Of a stretch of 33,704 nt of DNA, positions 22,756 through 29,468 are shown piece by piece. The position numbers and the translations under genes are program-made. Numbering within the stretch: the stretch's first letter is position 1; every line of letters starts with the position of its first letter. The notes under the pieces are model-generated. The model made no database searches. It was not told the origin of the DNA and saw only the letters and a list, made by a program, of their open reading frames with translations. Source of the DNA: an uncultured Clostridia bacterium (GTDB lineage Bacteria; Bacillota; Clostridia; Christensenellales; Aristaeellaceae). The stretch is from positions 1 to 33,704 of the forward strand of contig CAMNHF010000015.1 of assembly GCA_946538975.1 (NCBI GenBank), read 5' to 3'.

Positions 22756-24057
22756 TCACTTGCCCGAAATCGTCACGCCGTCGAAGGCGATGTAGGGCAC
22801 GGAGACATTGCCGTCGCGGTAGAGCTCGCTGCTGATGGCGCGGATGTGCGTGAGCATGTCGGGCACGCTGCCGGAGATCATCGTCTCGGAGAGGGCGGTG
22901 CGGATCTCGCCGTTCTCGATCAGGAAGCTGTTCTTCGCCACGCCGGAGAACTCGCCGCTGGGGGCGGGCTGGCCGCCGGAGAAGCGCATCACCAGCGCGC
23001 CGCGGTCAATGCCGCGGATGATCTCCGCCAGGGGGGTGTCGCCGGCGGGGATGCACACGTTGCCGGACTGGTTCAGGGCGCGCCGTCCGCCGGTCTTGTT
23101 GGCGCCGTACTGCGACAGCATGAAGCTCTGCAGCACGCCGTCCCGGATGACGTCGAAGTCCTCCGAGAGATAGCCCTCGCCGCTGAAGGACTCGCCGCAG
23201 ACCGCCCAGGGCGCGGAGGGCGTCAGGGAGACGGTCAGGCGCGGGTCGGCCACCTGCTCGCCCAGCTTGTCCTTCCAGATGCTGGTGCCGGTGATCAGGC
23301 TGCCGTCGGACAGGAAATTGCCCGCGACGGTGTTCAGCACGATCTCGCCCAGGGCGCCCGGGGCCAGGATGACCGGGCCGACAAACTTGCCCTCGAGGGT
23401 CTCCGTGTCCAGCTGCCGCTCGATGGCGCCCAGCTCGCGGTCGATGAAGGCACACTCGATGACCGGGCGGTCCAGGTTGTCCACGGTCACCTCGCTGCCG
23501 TAGAAGGAGGTCGCCTTGTCGCCGTCGTGGCCGGAGTACATCAGCATGAAGGCGTAGCTGCCGGCCACCGTGCGGTAGACGATGCCGCCGGAGGTCATGA
23601 ACACGCTGCGCCGCGCGTTGTGGTCGCAGATCAGCTGCTCCATCAGGATCTTCGGGTGGCGCTCGGCGATGTCCGCCATCAGCTCCTTCGTGCGGGCGAA
23701 GAGGGCCTCGGTGTCGCACTCCGGCGCGCCTTTGCGGAACTCGCGCTCGTCGGGCCCCGGGGCGAACTCCCAGGCCTCGTCCGGCTCGGCGCTCTCCGCG
23801 GCGGCGAGGCAGTCCCGCACGGCGGCGCGCACGGCCTCCTCGTCGAAGCGGTTGATGTGCACGGTGCCCTTGTGGTGGGCCTTGAGCACCGTGATGGACA
23901 CGCCCCGGTCGAACAGGGTGCGCATCAGGGAGAACTCGCCGCCGTCCACGTTGAACTCCCGCTTCTCGCTCTCCGAGATCCTGCAGACCGCCTCATCCGC
24001 GCCGAGGGCCTTGGCCTCCGCCAGAATCAGCCGGCCGATTTCCATCATTCTCTCCAT
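22756..24057 (-). CDS. pmbA: TldE/PmbA family metalloprotease subunit
   Basis: A 433-residue member of the modulator-of-gyrase/U62 family. TldD and TldE form a heterodimer that cleaves unfolded peptides, including leader peptides of modified peptides such as microcin B17; in this pair TldD holds the metal site. The present protein has the typical REFNVDGGEFSLMRTLFDRG opening, SGGIVYRTVAGSYAFMLMY, LAPGALGEIVLNTVAGNFLS and QPAPSGEFSGVAKNSFLIENGE, and no HExxxH. The ATG at 24057 is preferred over an in-frame TTG at 24072 because GGAGGG lies 7 nt before it. It begins one base after the tldD stop, so translation is coupled. Confidence 0.93.
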   Translation of the reverse strand: MERMMEIGRLILAEAKALGADEAVCRISESEKREFNVDGGEFSLMRTLFDRGVSITVLKAHHKGTVHINRFDEEAVRAAVRDCLAAAESAEPDEAWEFAPGPDEREFRKGAPECDTEALFARTKELMADIAERHPKILMEQLICDHNARRSVFMTSGGIVYRTVAGSYAFMLMYSGHDGDKATSFYGSEVTVDNLDRPVIECAFIDRELGAIERQLDTETLEGKFVGPVILAPGALGEIVLNTVAGNFLSDGSLITGTSIWKDKLGEQVADPRLTVSLTPSAPWAVCGESFSGEGYLSEDFDVIRDGVLQSFMLSQYGANKTGGRRALNQSGNVCIPAGDTPLAEIIRGIDRGALVMRFSGGQPAPSGEFSGVAKNSFLIENGEIRTALSETMISGSVPDMLTHIRAISSELYRDGNVSVPYIAFDGVTISGK

Positions 24058-24058
24058 C

Positions 24059-25444
24059 TCAGCGCCCTCCAATCATCACTTTGCAGCGCAGGGCAGGCCC
24101 GCCCATGCCCACCGGCATCGGCTGCTTCTTGCCGCAGAAGCCGGAGGACTCCCATTCCACGGTGTCGCTGACCATGTCCACGGTCTTGAGCATATCGAAG
24201 GCGACGCCGGAGATCGTCGTGTCCAGCAGGGCGCGGCCCAGCTTGCCGTGCTTGATCTCATAGCCCAGGCTCACGCCGAACATGAACTCGCCGGTGGTGT
24301 CCGCCTGGCCGTTGGTGGAGGAGAGGAGATAATAGCCGTCGTCCACGGAGGCGATCATGTCCTCCAGCTTGTCGCGGCCCGGATGCACGGCGGTGTTGCG
24401 CATGCGGATCAGCGGCTCGTCGGAGAAGGACCAGGCGCGGGCGTTGCCGCAGGGCTTCATGCCGAAGCGGGCGGCGGTCTCGCGGCTGTTCATGTAGCCG
24501 GTGAGGATGCCGTTCTCGATCAGCGGGGCGTCCTCGGCGGGCGTGCCCTCATCGTCGGTGAACACCGGCAGCGGGCAGCGCGCCCCGAAGGCGGTGTGGG
24601 CAAAGTCGGTCATCGTGACCAGCTCGCTGGCGACGCGCTTGCCGAGGTTCGGCCCGGCGACGCTGCCGCCCAGCACCAGATCCGCCTCCACCGTGTGGCC
24701 CACGGCCTCATGCGAGAGCATGCCGGTCATGTGGCCGCCGAGGATGACGGCCTTGAGGCCCGCGTCGGCATAGACGCCCGCGCGCTTTTGCATCAGGCGC
24801 TCATAGAGCCTGTCAATGCCGGCGGAAAGGCTGGCCGCGTCGGTGAAGCTGACGCCGAAGGTGCCCTCGCCGCCGAAGACGTCGAAGAGTTCCACCGGCG
24901 CGCCCTCGGGGGTGAGGGCGGTCATCATCACGTAGATGTAGGAGCGCGGCGCGATGAAGTGGGCGTCCGTGGCGTCGGAGGTGAAGATCATCTTCTCCAT
25001 CGAATCCTCCATGGCCACCACGGTGCGGCTGACCAGCTCCGGGCAGTGGGCCGTGATATAGCTGTCCACGGCGCGGGCAAAGTCGATGTAGTCGCTCTGG
25101 GCCACATCGCTGATGTCGGCGGCCAGGGGCAGGACGCGGTGCTCGATCCGGGGCAGGGCAGCCTGTCCGCGCGGCGCGTGGCCGGCCATGAAGGCGGCGT
25201 TGTCCGCGGCGGCGCGCATCACCATGCGGGCGGCCTCCGGGGACAGCTCCGCCATGGACGAGAAGCCGTAGGAACCGCCGCGGTTCACCCGGGCCGACAC
25301 GCCGGAGATGTCCGCGCGCTGGTTGGCCACCACGTTGCCGCCCAGCAGCACAACCTGCCGGGAGCGGCTGAGCTGTCCGCGCAGCTCGGACGACGCGCCC
25401 GCGGGGAAATCCGCCCGGGCGGAGGAAATGACATCTTGCAGCAT
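24059..25444 (-). CDS. tldD: TldD family metalloprotease, catalytic subunit
   Basis: The 461-residue catalytic partner of the downstream TldE. The zinc motif H245-E-A-V-G-H250 sits in GMLSHEAVGHTVEAD; downstream GGSVAGPNLGKRVAS, DDEGTPAEDAPLIENGILTGYMNSRETAARFG and GKKQPMPVGMGGPALRCKVMIGG are family hallmarks. The start at 25444 has AGGAGGT 6 nt upstream; extending to 25486 would run over the promoter. No peptide precursor gene of an obvious kind is next to the pair, although a 27-codon hydrophobic ORF lies divergently at 25713. Confidence 0.94.
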   Translation of the reverse strand: MLQDVISSARADFPAGASSELRGQLSRSRQVVLLGGNVVANQRADISGVSARVNRGGSYGFSSMAELSPEAARMVMRAAADNAAFMAGHAPRGQAALPRIEHRVLPLAADISDVAQSDYIDFARAVDSYITAHCPELVSRTVVAMEDSMEKMIFTSDATDAHFIAPRSYIYVMMTALTPEGAPVELFDVFGGEGTFGVSFTDAASLSAGIDRLYERLMQKRAGVYADAGLKAVILGGHMTGMLSHEAVGHTVEADLVLGGSVAGPNLGKRVASELVTMTDFAHTAFGARCPLPVFTDDEGTPAEDAPLIENGILTGYMNSRETAARFGMKPCGNARAWSFSDEPLIRMRNTAVHPGRDKLEDMIASVDDGYYLLSSTNGQADTTGEFMFGVSLGYEIKHGKLGRALLDTTISGVAFDMLKTVDMVSDTVEWESSGFCGKKQPMPVGMGGPALRCKVMIGGR

Positions 25445-25476
25445 GGATACCTCCTGTGTTTTGCTTTGATGACTGC

Positions 25477-25505
25477 ATGATAGCATAATTCCCCCGCCGA
25501 TTCAA
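25477..25505 (-). promoter_or_regulatory. Promoter of tldD-tldE
   Basis: Minus-strand TTGAAT (25505-25500), 17-nt spacer, TATCAT (25482-25477), about 33 nt before the tldD start. The 17-bp shared motif at 25514-25530 lies directly upstream of the -35 box. Confidence 0.65.
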
Positions 25506-25513
25506 CCGCGGGG

Positions 25514-25530
25514 AGATGAGAATCGGATGA
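25514..25530. repeat. 17-bp motif shared with 9277-9293 (copy 2)
   Basis: Identical to 9277-9293. Here it starts 9 bp upstream of the tldD -35 box, a position suited to an activator. On the minus strand both copies continue into a C-rich, GCG-containing stretch. Confidence 0.6.
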
Positions 25531-25632
25531 AAAAGGGAAAAAGAGGAAGCCGGCGGGAACAGTAAATAGAAAAAAACGGAAACGGCCCCTGCAGAAACCG
25601 CAATAATGAGTAATATATTGCACATTATCAAG

Positions 25633-25661
25633 TTGACAAATCAATTGCACCGTGATAACAT
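25633..25661 (+). promoter_or_regulatory. Promoter of the microprotein/membrane-protein pair
   Basis: Consensus TTGACA (25633-25638), 17 nt, TAACAT (25656-25661) with an extended TGA in front. The region 25445-25632 before it holds only the tldD promoter, the 17-bp motif and AT-rich sequence. Confidence 0.65.
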
Positions 25662-25712
25662 ATGCTTGACATGAGGAGCTTCTCTCATACACTTGATAAG
25701 GAGGATTGGGAC

Positions 25713-25796
25713 ATGAACAACAACGGCGGGATGGGATTCTGCGGGATCGTGTTTGCTGTATTCTGTGGGATTGCCCTGTTTGCGCTGATTGGCTAA
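25713..25796 (+). CDS. 27-residue hydrophobic microprotein
   Basis: A short ORF with an excellent ribosome site (AAGGAGGA, 8 nt before the ATG) and a consensus promoter 50 nt upstream. The product starts MNNNGGMGFCG and continues as a single hydrophobic helix (IVFAVFCGIALFALIG) with two cysteines; it has no charged residue at all. The stop TAA is one base from the ATG of the next gene, so the two are almost certainly translated in series. A Gly-rich start plus one hydrophobic helix recalls small sporulation membrane peptides of the YjcZ kind, but I cannot assign it. A leader peptide or a membrane partner of the next protein are both possible. Confidence 0.65.
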   Translation: MNNNGGMGFCGIVFAVFCGIALFALIG

Positions 25797-25797
25797 G

Positions 25798-26217
25798 ATG
25801 CCGGATTTCAGCAGATTCAGGCTTTCCGATGTAAGGATTCTGTGGCTGAAGAGGCAGCTGACCGCTGTTTCTTTGGCCATGTTTTTATATGTCATCAACC
25901 GTTTTTTCCTGAAGCAGCTTGACATTCCGTATATCGGCTACATTCTCAGGTGCCACCTGAACGATTTCATCGGAGGCTTTGTATTCCCCTCCTATGTCAA
26001 TGTGCTGCTGGTTATCTCGAACCGGAAGCCGCTCGCCGGATTGGGTGCGCTGCTGCTGTTCATGCTGGGCGTGGCGCTTCTCTGGGAGTATGTTTTCCCG
26101 CTGATCCTGCCCTACAGCACATCGGATCCCTGGGACGTGGCCGCCTACCTCTCAGGGGCCTGCCTGTACTATCTGGTCATGAAGAAACATAACCGCCTGG
26201 TAACTGAGGAAGGATAA
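25798..26217 (+). CDS. Small multi-pass membrane protein, unassigned
   Basis: A 139-residue protein, start ATG 25798 one base after the microprotein stop. Hydrophobic segments lie at about 20-38, 60-77, 83-104 and 112-131, giving three or four membrane helices. Distinctive patches are YILRCHLNDFIGGFVFPSYVN, LLWEYVFPLILPYSTSDPWD and VAAYLSGACLYYLVMKK; an Asn-Asp in the first and Glu plus Asp in the second are the only charged or polar residues near the membrane. The pattern resembles small VanZ-like or related membrane proteins, but this is a weak impression. There is no separate ribosome site, so it relies on coupling with the upstream microprotein. Its last 66 bp overlap the DUF2085 gene on the other strand. 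Confidence 0.75.
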   Translation: MPDFSRFRLSDVRILWLKRQLTAVSLAMFLYVINRFFLKQLDIPYIGYILRCHLNDFIGGFVFPSYVNVLLVISNRKPLAGLGALLLFMLGVALLWEYVFPLILPYSTSDPWDVAAYLSGACLYYLVMKKHNRLVTEEG

Positions 26218-26514
26218 GCCAAAGCCGCCGGGGATGCCGGTCACCAGCCTGCGGATGTTGTTGGATTCTTTCACATGCAGAAACTGCAGCAGCCAGTCGA
26301 CAAACATCAGCAGAACAAAAACCACGGACAAGGAAAACGGACAGCGGATCCCAGCCCACAGGCAGATGACCGCCGCTGCGAATCCTATGGAAATGCCCGT
26401 GCATCTCGCGCAGACAGGGAACTGATGTCCCCGGATGAAGAAACTGCGCTCCGGTTTCTGATGACAGATCAGGCGGCCGCATTTCATGGCGGCGTGCCAC
26501 AGCTTTTCGCCCAT
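26152..26514 (-). CDS. DUF2085 domain membrane protein
   Basis: A 120-residue protein with the hallmark DUF2085 N-terminus: ICHQKPERSFFIRGHQFPVC followed by ARCTGI, i.e. C17-H18 and C35-x-x-C38, which could bind a metal. Three hydrophobic helices follow (about 41-56, 61-79 and 94-111). The function of the family is unknown. GAGGGG is 7 nt before the ATG. The gene lies 69 nt downstream of the nine-helix membrane protein and may be transcribed with it. Its C-terminal 22 codons are read on the other strand as the end of the gene at 25798. Confidence 0.85.
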   Translation of the reverse strand: MGEKLWHAAMKCGRLICHQKPERSFFIRGHQFPVCARCTGISIGFAAAVICLWAGIRCPFSLSVVFVLLMFVDWLLQFLHVKESNNIRRLVTGIPGGFGLSFLSYQAVMFLHDQIVQAGP

Positions 26515-26583
26515 CGCACATCCCCTCGGCGTGATTGGTATTCAAGCACCCCTCAGTGCATCAGGGAGTGAGACACTCTGTGC

Positions 26584-27687
26584 TCACCTTCTCCCGATCA
26601 GCTGCTGAATCAGCCACTGATACTCGCTGGCGGTGATTCTGCCTTCCTTGTACATCTGCAGGGCGGCGTCCGTCGTGAAGCTGTCGGAGAAGCCGGCTCT
26701 CTTCCACGAGAGGATATTGTCCCGCATTTCGTTCAAATGCTGCTGGCGGCTCTGCTCGTTCTTCTTTTTCCAATCATTCTCTGCCTGTTGACCTGCCATC
26801 AGCAGGACAACCACCGCAATCACAGCCAGAGACAGCCCAAAGACGATTGCAAGCTTCTTGAAGCGAATCGGGAAGACGAGAACCGCGTTCATGCCAAAGA
26901 TCAGCATCACCGGCATCCAGCAGGTATTCAGAAGATAAAAGAAATCATGTACACGATAATAGCTGTCCGATAACAGATCGGCAGCAATGAACAGCACCAG
27001 CCTGATCGCGAAGTATCCGTCAATGATCAAAATACTGTTATGTATGGCGTGCGGATTGATGGCACAGATCAACAGCACCACCGGAATGATCAGTTCGGAA
27101 TAATATGCTGTCCACATGAGAATTCCGTCCAAATTGTCGCTGTCGCCAGTCGAAGGGAGACGCATATAGGTTGTGGCAATCCACCACGTATCGAGAACGA
27201 CCAGCAGAACAGCCGCAGCAATCGCCAGCGGTTTGCAAGCGCGGTTCAGCCCAATCAGGATCATGGCGGCAAGAACCATCTCCGCCGCGCGTGCAATACA
27301 ATACGAAGTGTATTTTACATCAAAGCTGTAATCCCAGATGCTCCGGATGCTGAATCCCCGGAAGCCGAACATGATTGGATGATACAGCGTAACGCCAATG
27401 AAGACGACAAGCAGCACGATGGAGATCTTTGCGTTCCGATTGAGGAAAAACACCGCAGCGGCAGCCGTGACGACCTGGGCCGCCAGAAGAACCACATCCA
27501 CCGTCGCGAAGCGGTGAGAGGTGAACATGCTGACCGCCGCAGGAACAAACACCATCGCTATGCCGATATACAGAGCGATGATCAGCCCTTTTTTAAAGGC
27601 CGGCTGTTTCTTTGCCTGCGGCGCGGCGCTTTGGCCGCCCGGTGCCGGGCTCGGCGCCGTGTTCCCGTATTTGTTGTAGTTATTCAT
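26584..27687 (-). CDS. Nine-helix membrane protein with a SHOCT-like C-terminus
   Basis: A 367-residue protein. The first 30 residues are Asn/Tyr/Pro/Ala/Gln-rich and presumably cytoplasmic. About nine hydrophobic segments follow (roughly from 34 to 315, beginning GLIIALYIGIAMVFV and ending VFGLSLAVIAVVVLLMAG). The tail is charged and helical (AENDWKKKNEQSRQQHLNEM) and ends with AALQMYKEGRITASEYQWLI, which matches the short C-terminal SHOCT pattern (L-x-x-G-x-I-T-x-x-E-Y). SHOCT tails are thought to mediate interactions. No transporter family could be named. GGGAGA lies 9 nt before the ATG, and a good promoter with a palindrome array is upstream. Confidence 0.8.
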   Translation of the reverse strand: MNNYNKYGNTAPSPAPGGQSAAPQAKKQPAFKKGLIIALYIGIAMVFVPAAVSMFTSHRFATVDVVLLAAQVVTAAAAVFFLNRNAKISIVLLVVFIGVTLYHPIMFGFRGFSIRSIWDYSFDVKYTSYCIARAAEMVLAAMILIGLNRACKPLAIAAAVLLVVLDTWWIATTYMRLPSTGDSDNLDGILMWTAYYSELIIPVVLLICAINPHAIHNSILIIDGYFAIRLVLFIAADLLSDSYYRVHDFFYLLNTCWMPVMLIFGMNAVLVFPIRFKKLAIVFGLSLAVIAVVVLLMAGQQAENDWKKKNEQSRQQHLNEMRDNILSWKRAGFSDSFTTDAALQMYKEGRITASEYQWLIQQLIGRR

Positions 27688-27723
27688 GGCGAATGTCTCC
27701 CATCTGTCTAAATATCATAAGAA

Positions 27724-27751
27724 ATTATACCATTTATGAAACAAATGTCAA
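27724..27751 (-). promoter_or_regulatory. Promoter of the nine-helix membrane protein
   Basis: Minus-strand TTGACA (27751-27746), 16-nt spacer and TATAAT (27729-27724) with an extended TGG before the -10; both boxes are consensus. The gene starts about 36 nt downstream. Confidence 0.8.
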
Positions 27752-27777
27752 CGGCTATTATTTGCAGAAACGAGATT

Positions 27778-27816
27778 TTGCGCAACCGATTTTGCGCAAC
27801 AATTGTTATTGCGCAG
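27778..27816. promoter_or_regulatory. Array of TTGCGCAA palindromes
   Basis: The 13-mer GATTTTGCGCAAC occurs perfectly at 27774-27786 and 27788-27800, each containing the palindrome TTGCGCAA, and a third 7/8 copy lies at 27809-27816. They sit about 60-100 bp upstream of the start of the minus-strand promoter at 27724-27751, a typical place for activator sites. The rest of the 27817-28020 stretch holds only the dispersed repeat copy B. Confidence 0.6.
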
Positions 27817-27924
27817 ATGATATTACTCGGCCTGTCGAGAAGACGCGAGGAGAGGAATATACAGGAAAACGGAACGGAAGACATCGAAGTCTCATGCTCT
27901 GCTCCTTCGCAAAGGCCGCCAGGC

Positions 27925-27982
27925 GCAGGAGGTTTTCTTTCACAATGCATCCGCAGCCGGGCAGGCTCATGCGAGCAGTAAC
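27925..27982 (+). repeat. Dispersed intergenic repeat, copy B
   Basis: Positions 27925-27973 match 5411-5459 at 43 of 49 bases and run into GAGCAGTAAC without the 18-nt insert of copy A. It lies between the membrane-protein promoter and the trpS T-box promoter. No coding or stable-hairpin role is evident. Confidence 0.65.
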
Positions 27983-28020
27983 TTCTTGCGCCTCCTTTTC
28001 ACGCCGCCCCACATTTCCTC

Positions 28021-28049
28021 TTGCAAAAACGGCCGTACATGGTTATAAT
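28021..28049 (+). promoter_or_regulatory. Promoter of the trpS T-box transcript
   Basis: TTGCAA (28021-28026), 17-nt spacer, TATAAT (28044-28049). Transcription would start near 28056, at the head of the T-box leader. Confidence 0.7.
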
Positions 28050-28055
28050 AACAGT

Positions 28056-28275
28056 ACACCGATGACGGGAAGGAAGCGCGGGGGAGGCCGACAGCGAGCC
28101 GGGGACGATGGAAGCCCGGCGGCGGAGGACGCGCGGATGGGGCCCGGAGGGCGCGGGGGAACGGAGTATCCCGCGACGGTTTCCCCCGTGACAGGGAAGC
28201 GAGAGGGACGGCGGCAGCGCCGTTCAACAGGGGTGGCACCGCAGGCAACTGTCCCCTGGCGAGGGGTGCTTTTTT
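28056..28275 (+). ncRNA. T-box riboswitch, tryptophan-specific
   Basis: The leader senses uncharged tRNA-Trp and lets transcription run into trpS. The T-box consensus is at 28226-28242 (AACAGGGGTGGCACCGC). Its TGGC (28234-28237) can pair with a tRNA ending in G73-CCA, and bacterial tRNA-Trp carries G73. An apical stem I segment AGCGAGCCGGGG...GAAGCCCGG is visible at about 28094-28118. A lower stem pairs GCGCG (28076-28080) with CGCGC (28130-28134), placing TGG (28138-28140) in the specifier position, the Trp codon. The antiterminator pairs CAGGGG (28228-28233) with CCCCTG (28253-28258). The competing terminator pairs CCCCT (28253-28257) with AGGGG (28262-28266) before TTTTTT (28270-28275). 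Confidence 0.9.
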
Positions 28276-28309
28276 CGTTTTCATGATTCCGCACAAGGAG
28301 GTTTCGTCC

Positions 28310-29329
28310 ATGGAACAGCAGACCACGCCGCAGGAGAAGAAGCAGATTATTTTCTCGGGCATTCAGCCCTCCGGCACGCTGACGCTGGGCAACTACATCG
28401 GTGCGCTGCGCAATTTTGTCCAGCTGCAGCACGACTACGACTGCATCTACTGCATCGTGGACGAGCACGCGATCACCGTCCGGCAGAACCCGGCCGATCT
28501 GCGCCGCCGCTGCCTGGAGCTGGCCGCCATCTACATCGCCAGCGGGCTGGATCCCAAGCAGAACCTGATCTACTGCCAGAGCCATGTCAGCGCCCACGCG
28601 GAGCTGGCCTGGATCCTGAACTGCTTCACTTACATGGGCGAGCTGAACCGGATGACCCAGTTCAAGGCGAAGTCCGCCGCCCACGCGGACAACATCAACG
28701 CGGGCCTGTTCACCTACCCCGTGCTGATGGCCGCGGACATCCTGCTCTACCAGACCAACCTGGTGCCCGTGGGCGTGGATCAGAAGCAGCATCTGGAGCT
28801 GTGCCGCGACATCGCCCTGCGCTTCAACGCGGTCTACGGCGACGTGTTCACCATCCCCGAGGGCTACATCCCCAAGGTCGGCGCGAAGATCATGAGCCTG
28901 CAGGAGCCCACCCGCAAGATGTCCAAGTCCGATCCGCCGGACACCTTCATCGCCCTGCTGGACGACCCGGACACCATCCGCCGCAAGCTGAAGCGGGCCG
29001 TGACGGATTCCGACGGCGAGATCCGCTTTGACCCGGAGAACAAGCCGGGCGTCAGCAACCTGCTGGCCATCATGAGCGCCCTGGGCGCGGGGGACGTGGA
29101 GGCCATCTGCGCGGAGATGCAGGGCCAGGGCTACGGCGCGCTGAAGAGCCGGGCCGCGGACTGCGTCATCGCCGCCCTGGAGCCGCTGCAGAGCGAATAC
29201 CGCCGCCTGATCGCCGACAAGGCCTACCTGCAGGGCGTCATCGACGAAAACGCCCGGATCGCGGGCGGCCTGGCCCTCCGGACGCTGCGCAAGGTGCAGA
29301 AGAAGGTCGGCTTCGCGCCCAGAGGCTGA
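28310..29329 (+). CDS. trpS: Tryptophanyl-tRNA synthetase
   Basis: TrpRS charges tRNA-Trp with tryptophan. The 339-residue enzyme is of normal length for the bacterial family. The HIGH-equivalent is T25-L-G-N28 in [15 protein letters not shown], as in many bacterial TrpRS; K203-M-S-K-S207 is the second class I signature. [31 protein letters not shown] and [20 protein letters not shown] are typical. The ATG at 28310 has AAGGAGG 8 nt upstream; an in-frame ATG at 28283 lies just after the T-box terminator and lacks a ribosome site. Expression is controlled by the T-box leader. Confidence 0.98.
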   Translation: MEQQTTPQEKKQIIFSGIQPSGTLTLGNYIGALRNFVQLQHDYDCIYCIVDEHAITVRQNPADLRRRCLELAAIYIASGLDPKQNLIYCQSHVSAHAELAWILNCFTYMGELNRMTQFKAKSAAHADNINAGLFTYPVLMAADILLYQTNLVPVGVDQKQHLELCRDIALRFNAVYGDVFTIPEGYIPKVGAKIMSLQEPTRKMSKSDPPDTFIALLDDPDTIRRKLKRAVTDSDGEIRFDPENKPGVSNLLAIMSALGAGDVEAICAEMQGQGYGALKSRAADCVIAALEPLQSEYRRLIADKAYLQGVIDENARIAGGLALRTLRKVQKKVGFAPRG

Positions 29330-29350
29330 TGCATTTACACAGAATCCCGG

Positions 29351-29382
29351 CAGCCCTCCGCAAAAAGAGGGCTGTCTTTTTT
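29351..29382 (+). terminator. Rho-independent terminator of trpS
   Basis: CAGCCCTC (29351-29358) pairs with GAGGGCTG (29367-29374), followed by TC and six T. It starts 21 nt after the trpS stop. Confidence 0.85.
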
Positions 29383-29413
29383 GATATGAAATTTGATATG
29401 CAAATGTGATATG
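29382..29413. repeat. Three tandem TGATATG repeats
   Basis: TGATATG occurs at 29382-29388, 29394-29400 and 29407-29413 (spacing 12 and 13 bp), in the short gap between two convergent terminators. Possibly a binding site or decayed tandem repeat. Confidence 0.45.
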
Positions 29414-29444
29414 AAAAAGCGCCGCCCCCGGATGGGAACGGCGC
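29414..29444 (-). terminator. Rho-independent terminator of the repeat-protein gene
   Basis: On the minus strand GCGCCG (29444-29439) pairs with CGGCGC (29424-29419) and is followed by five T (29418-29414). Confidence 0.7.
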
Positions 29445-29468
29445 AGGGAAGGGTGAAGGGTCCGCGGC

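Noticed and set aside
28109..28111. TGG in GACGATGGAAG as the T-box specifier codon
   Set aside because: It falls in the apical loop region of stem I; the TGG at 28138-28140 fits the specifier-loop position better.
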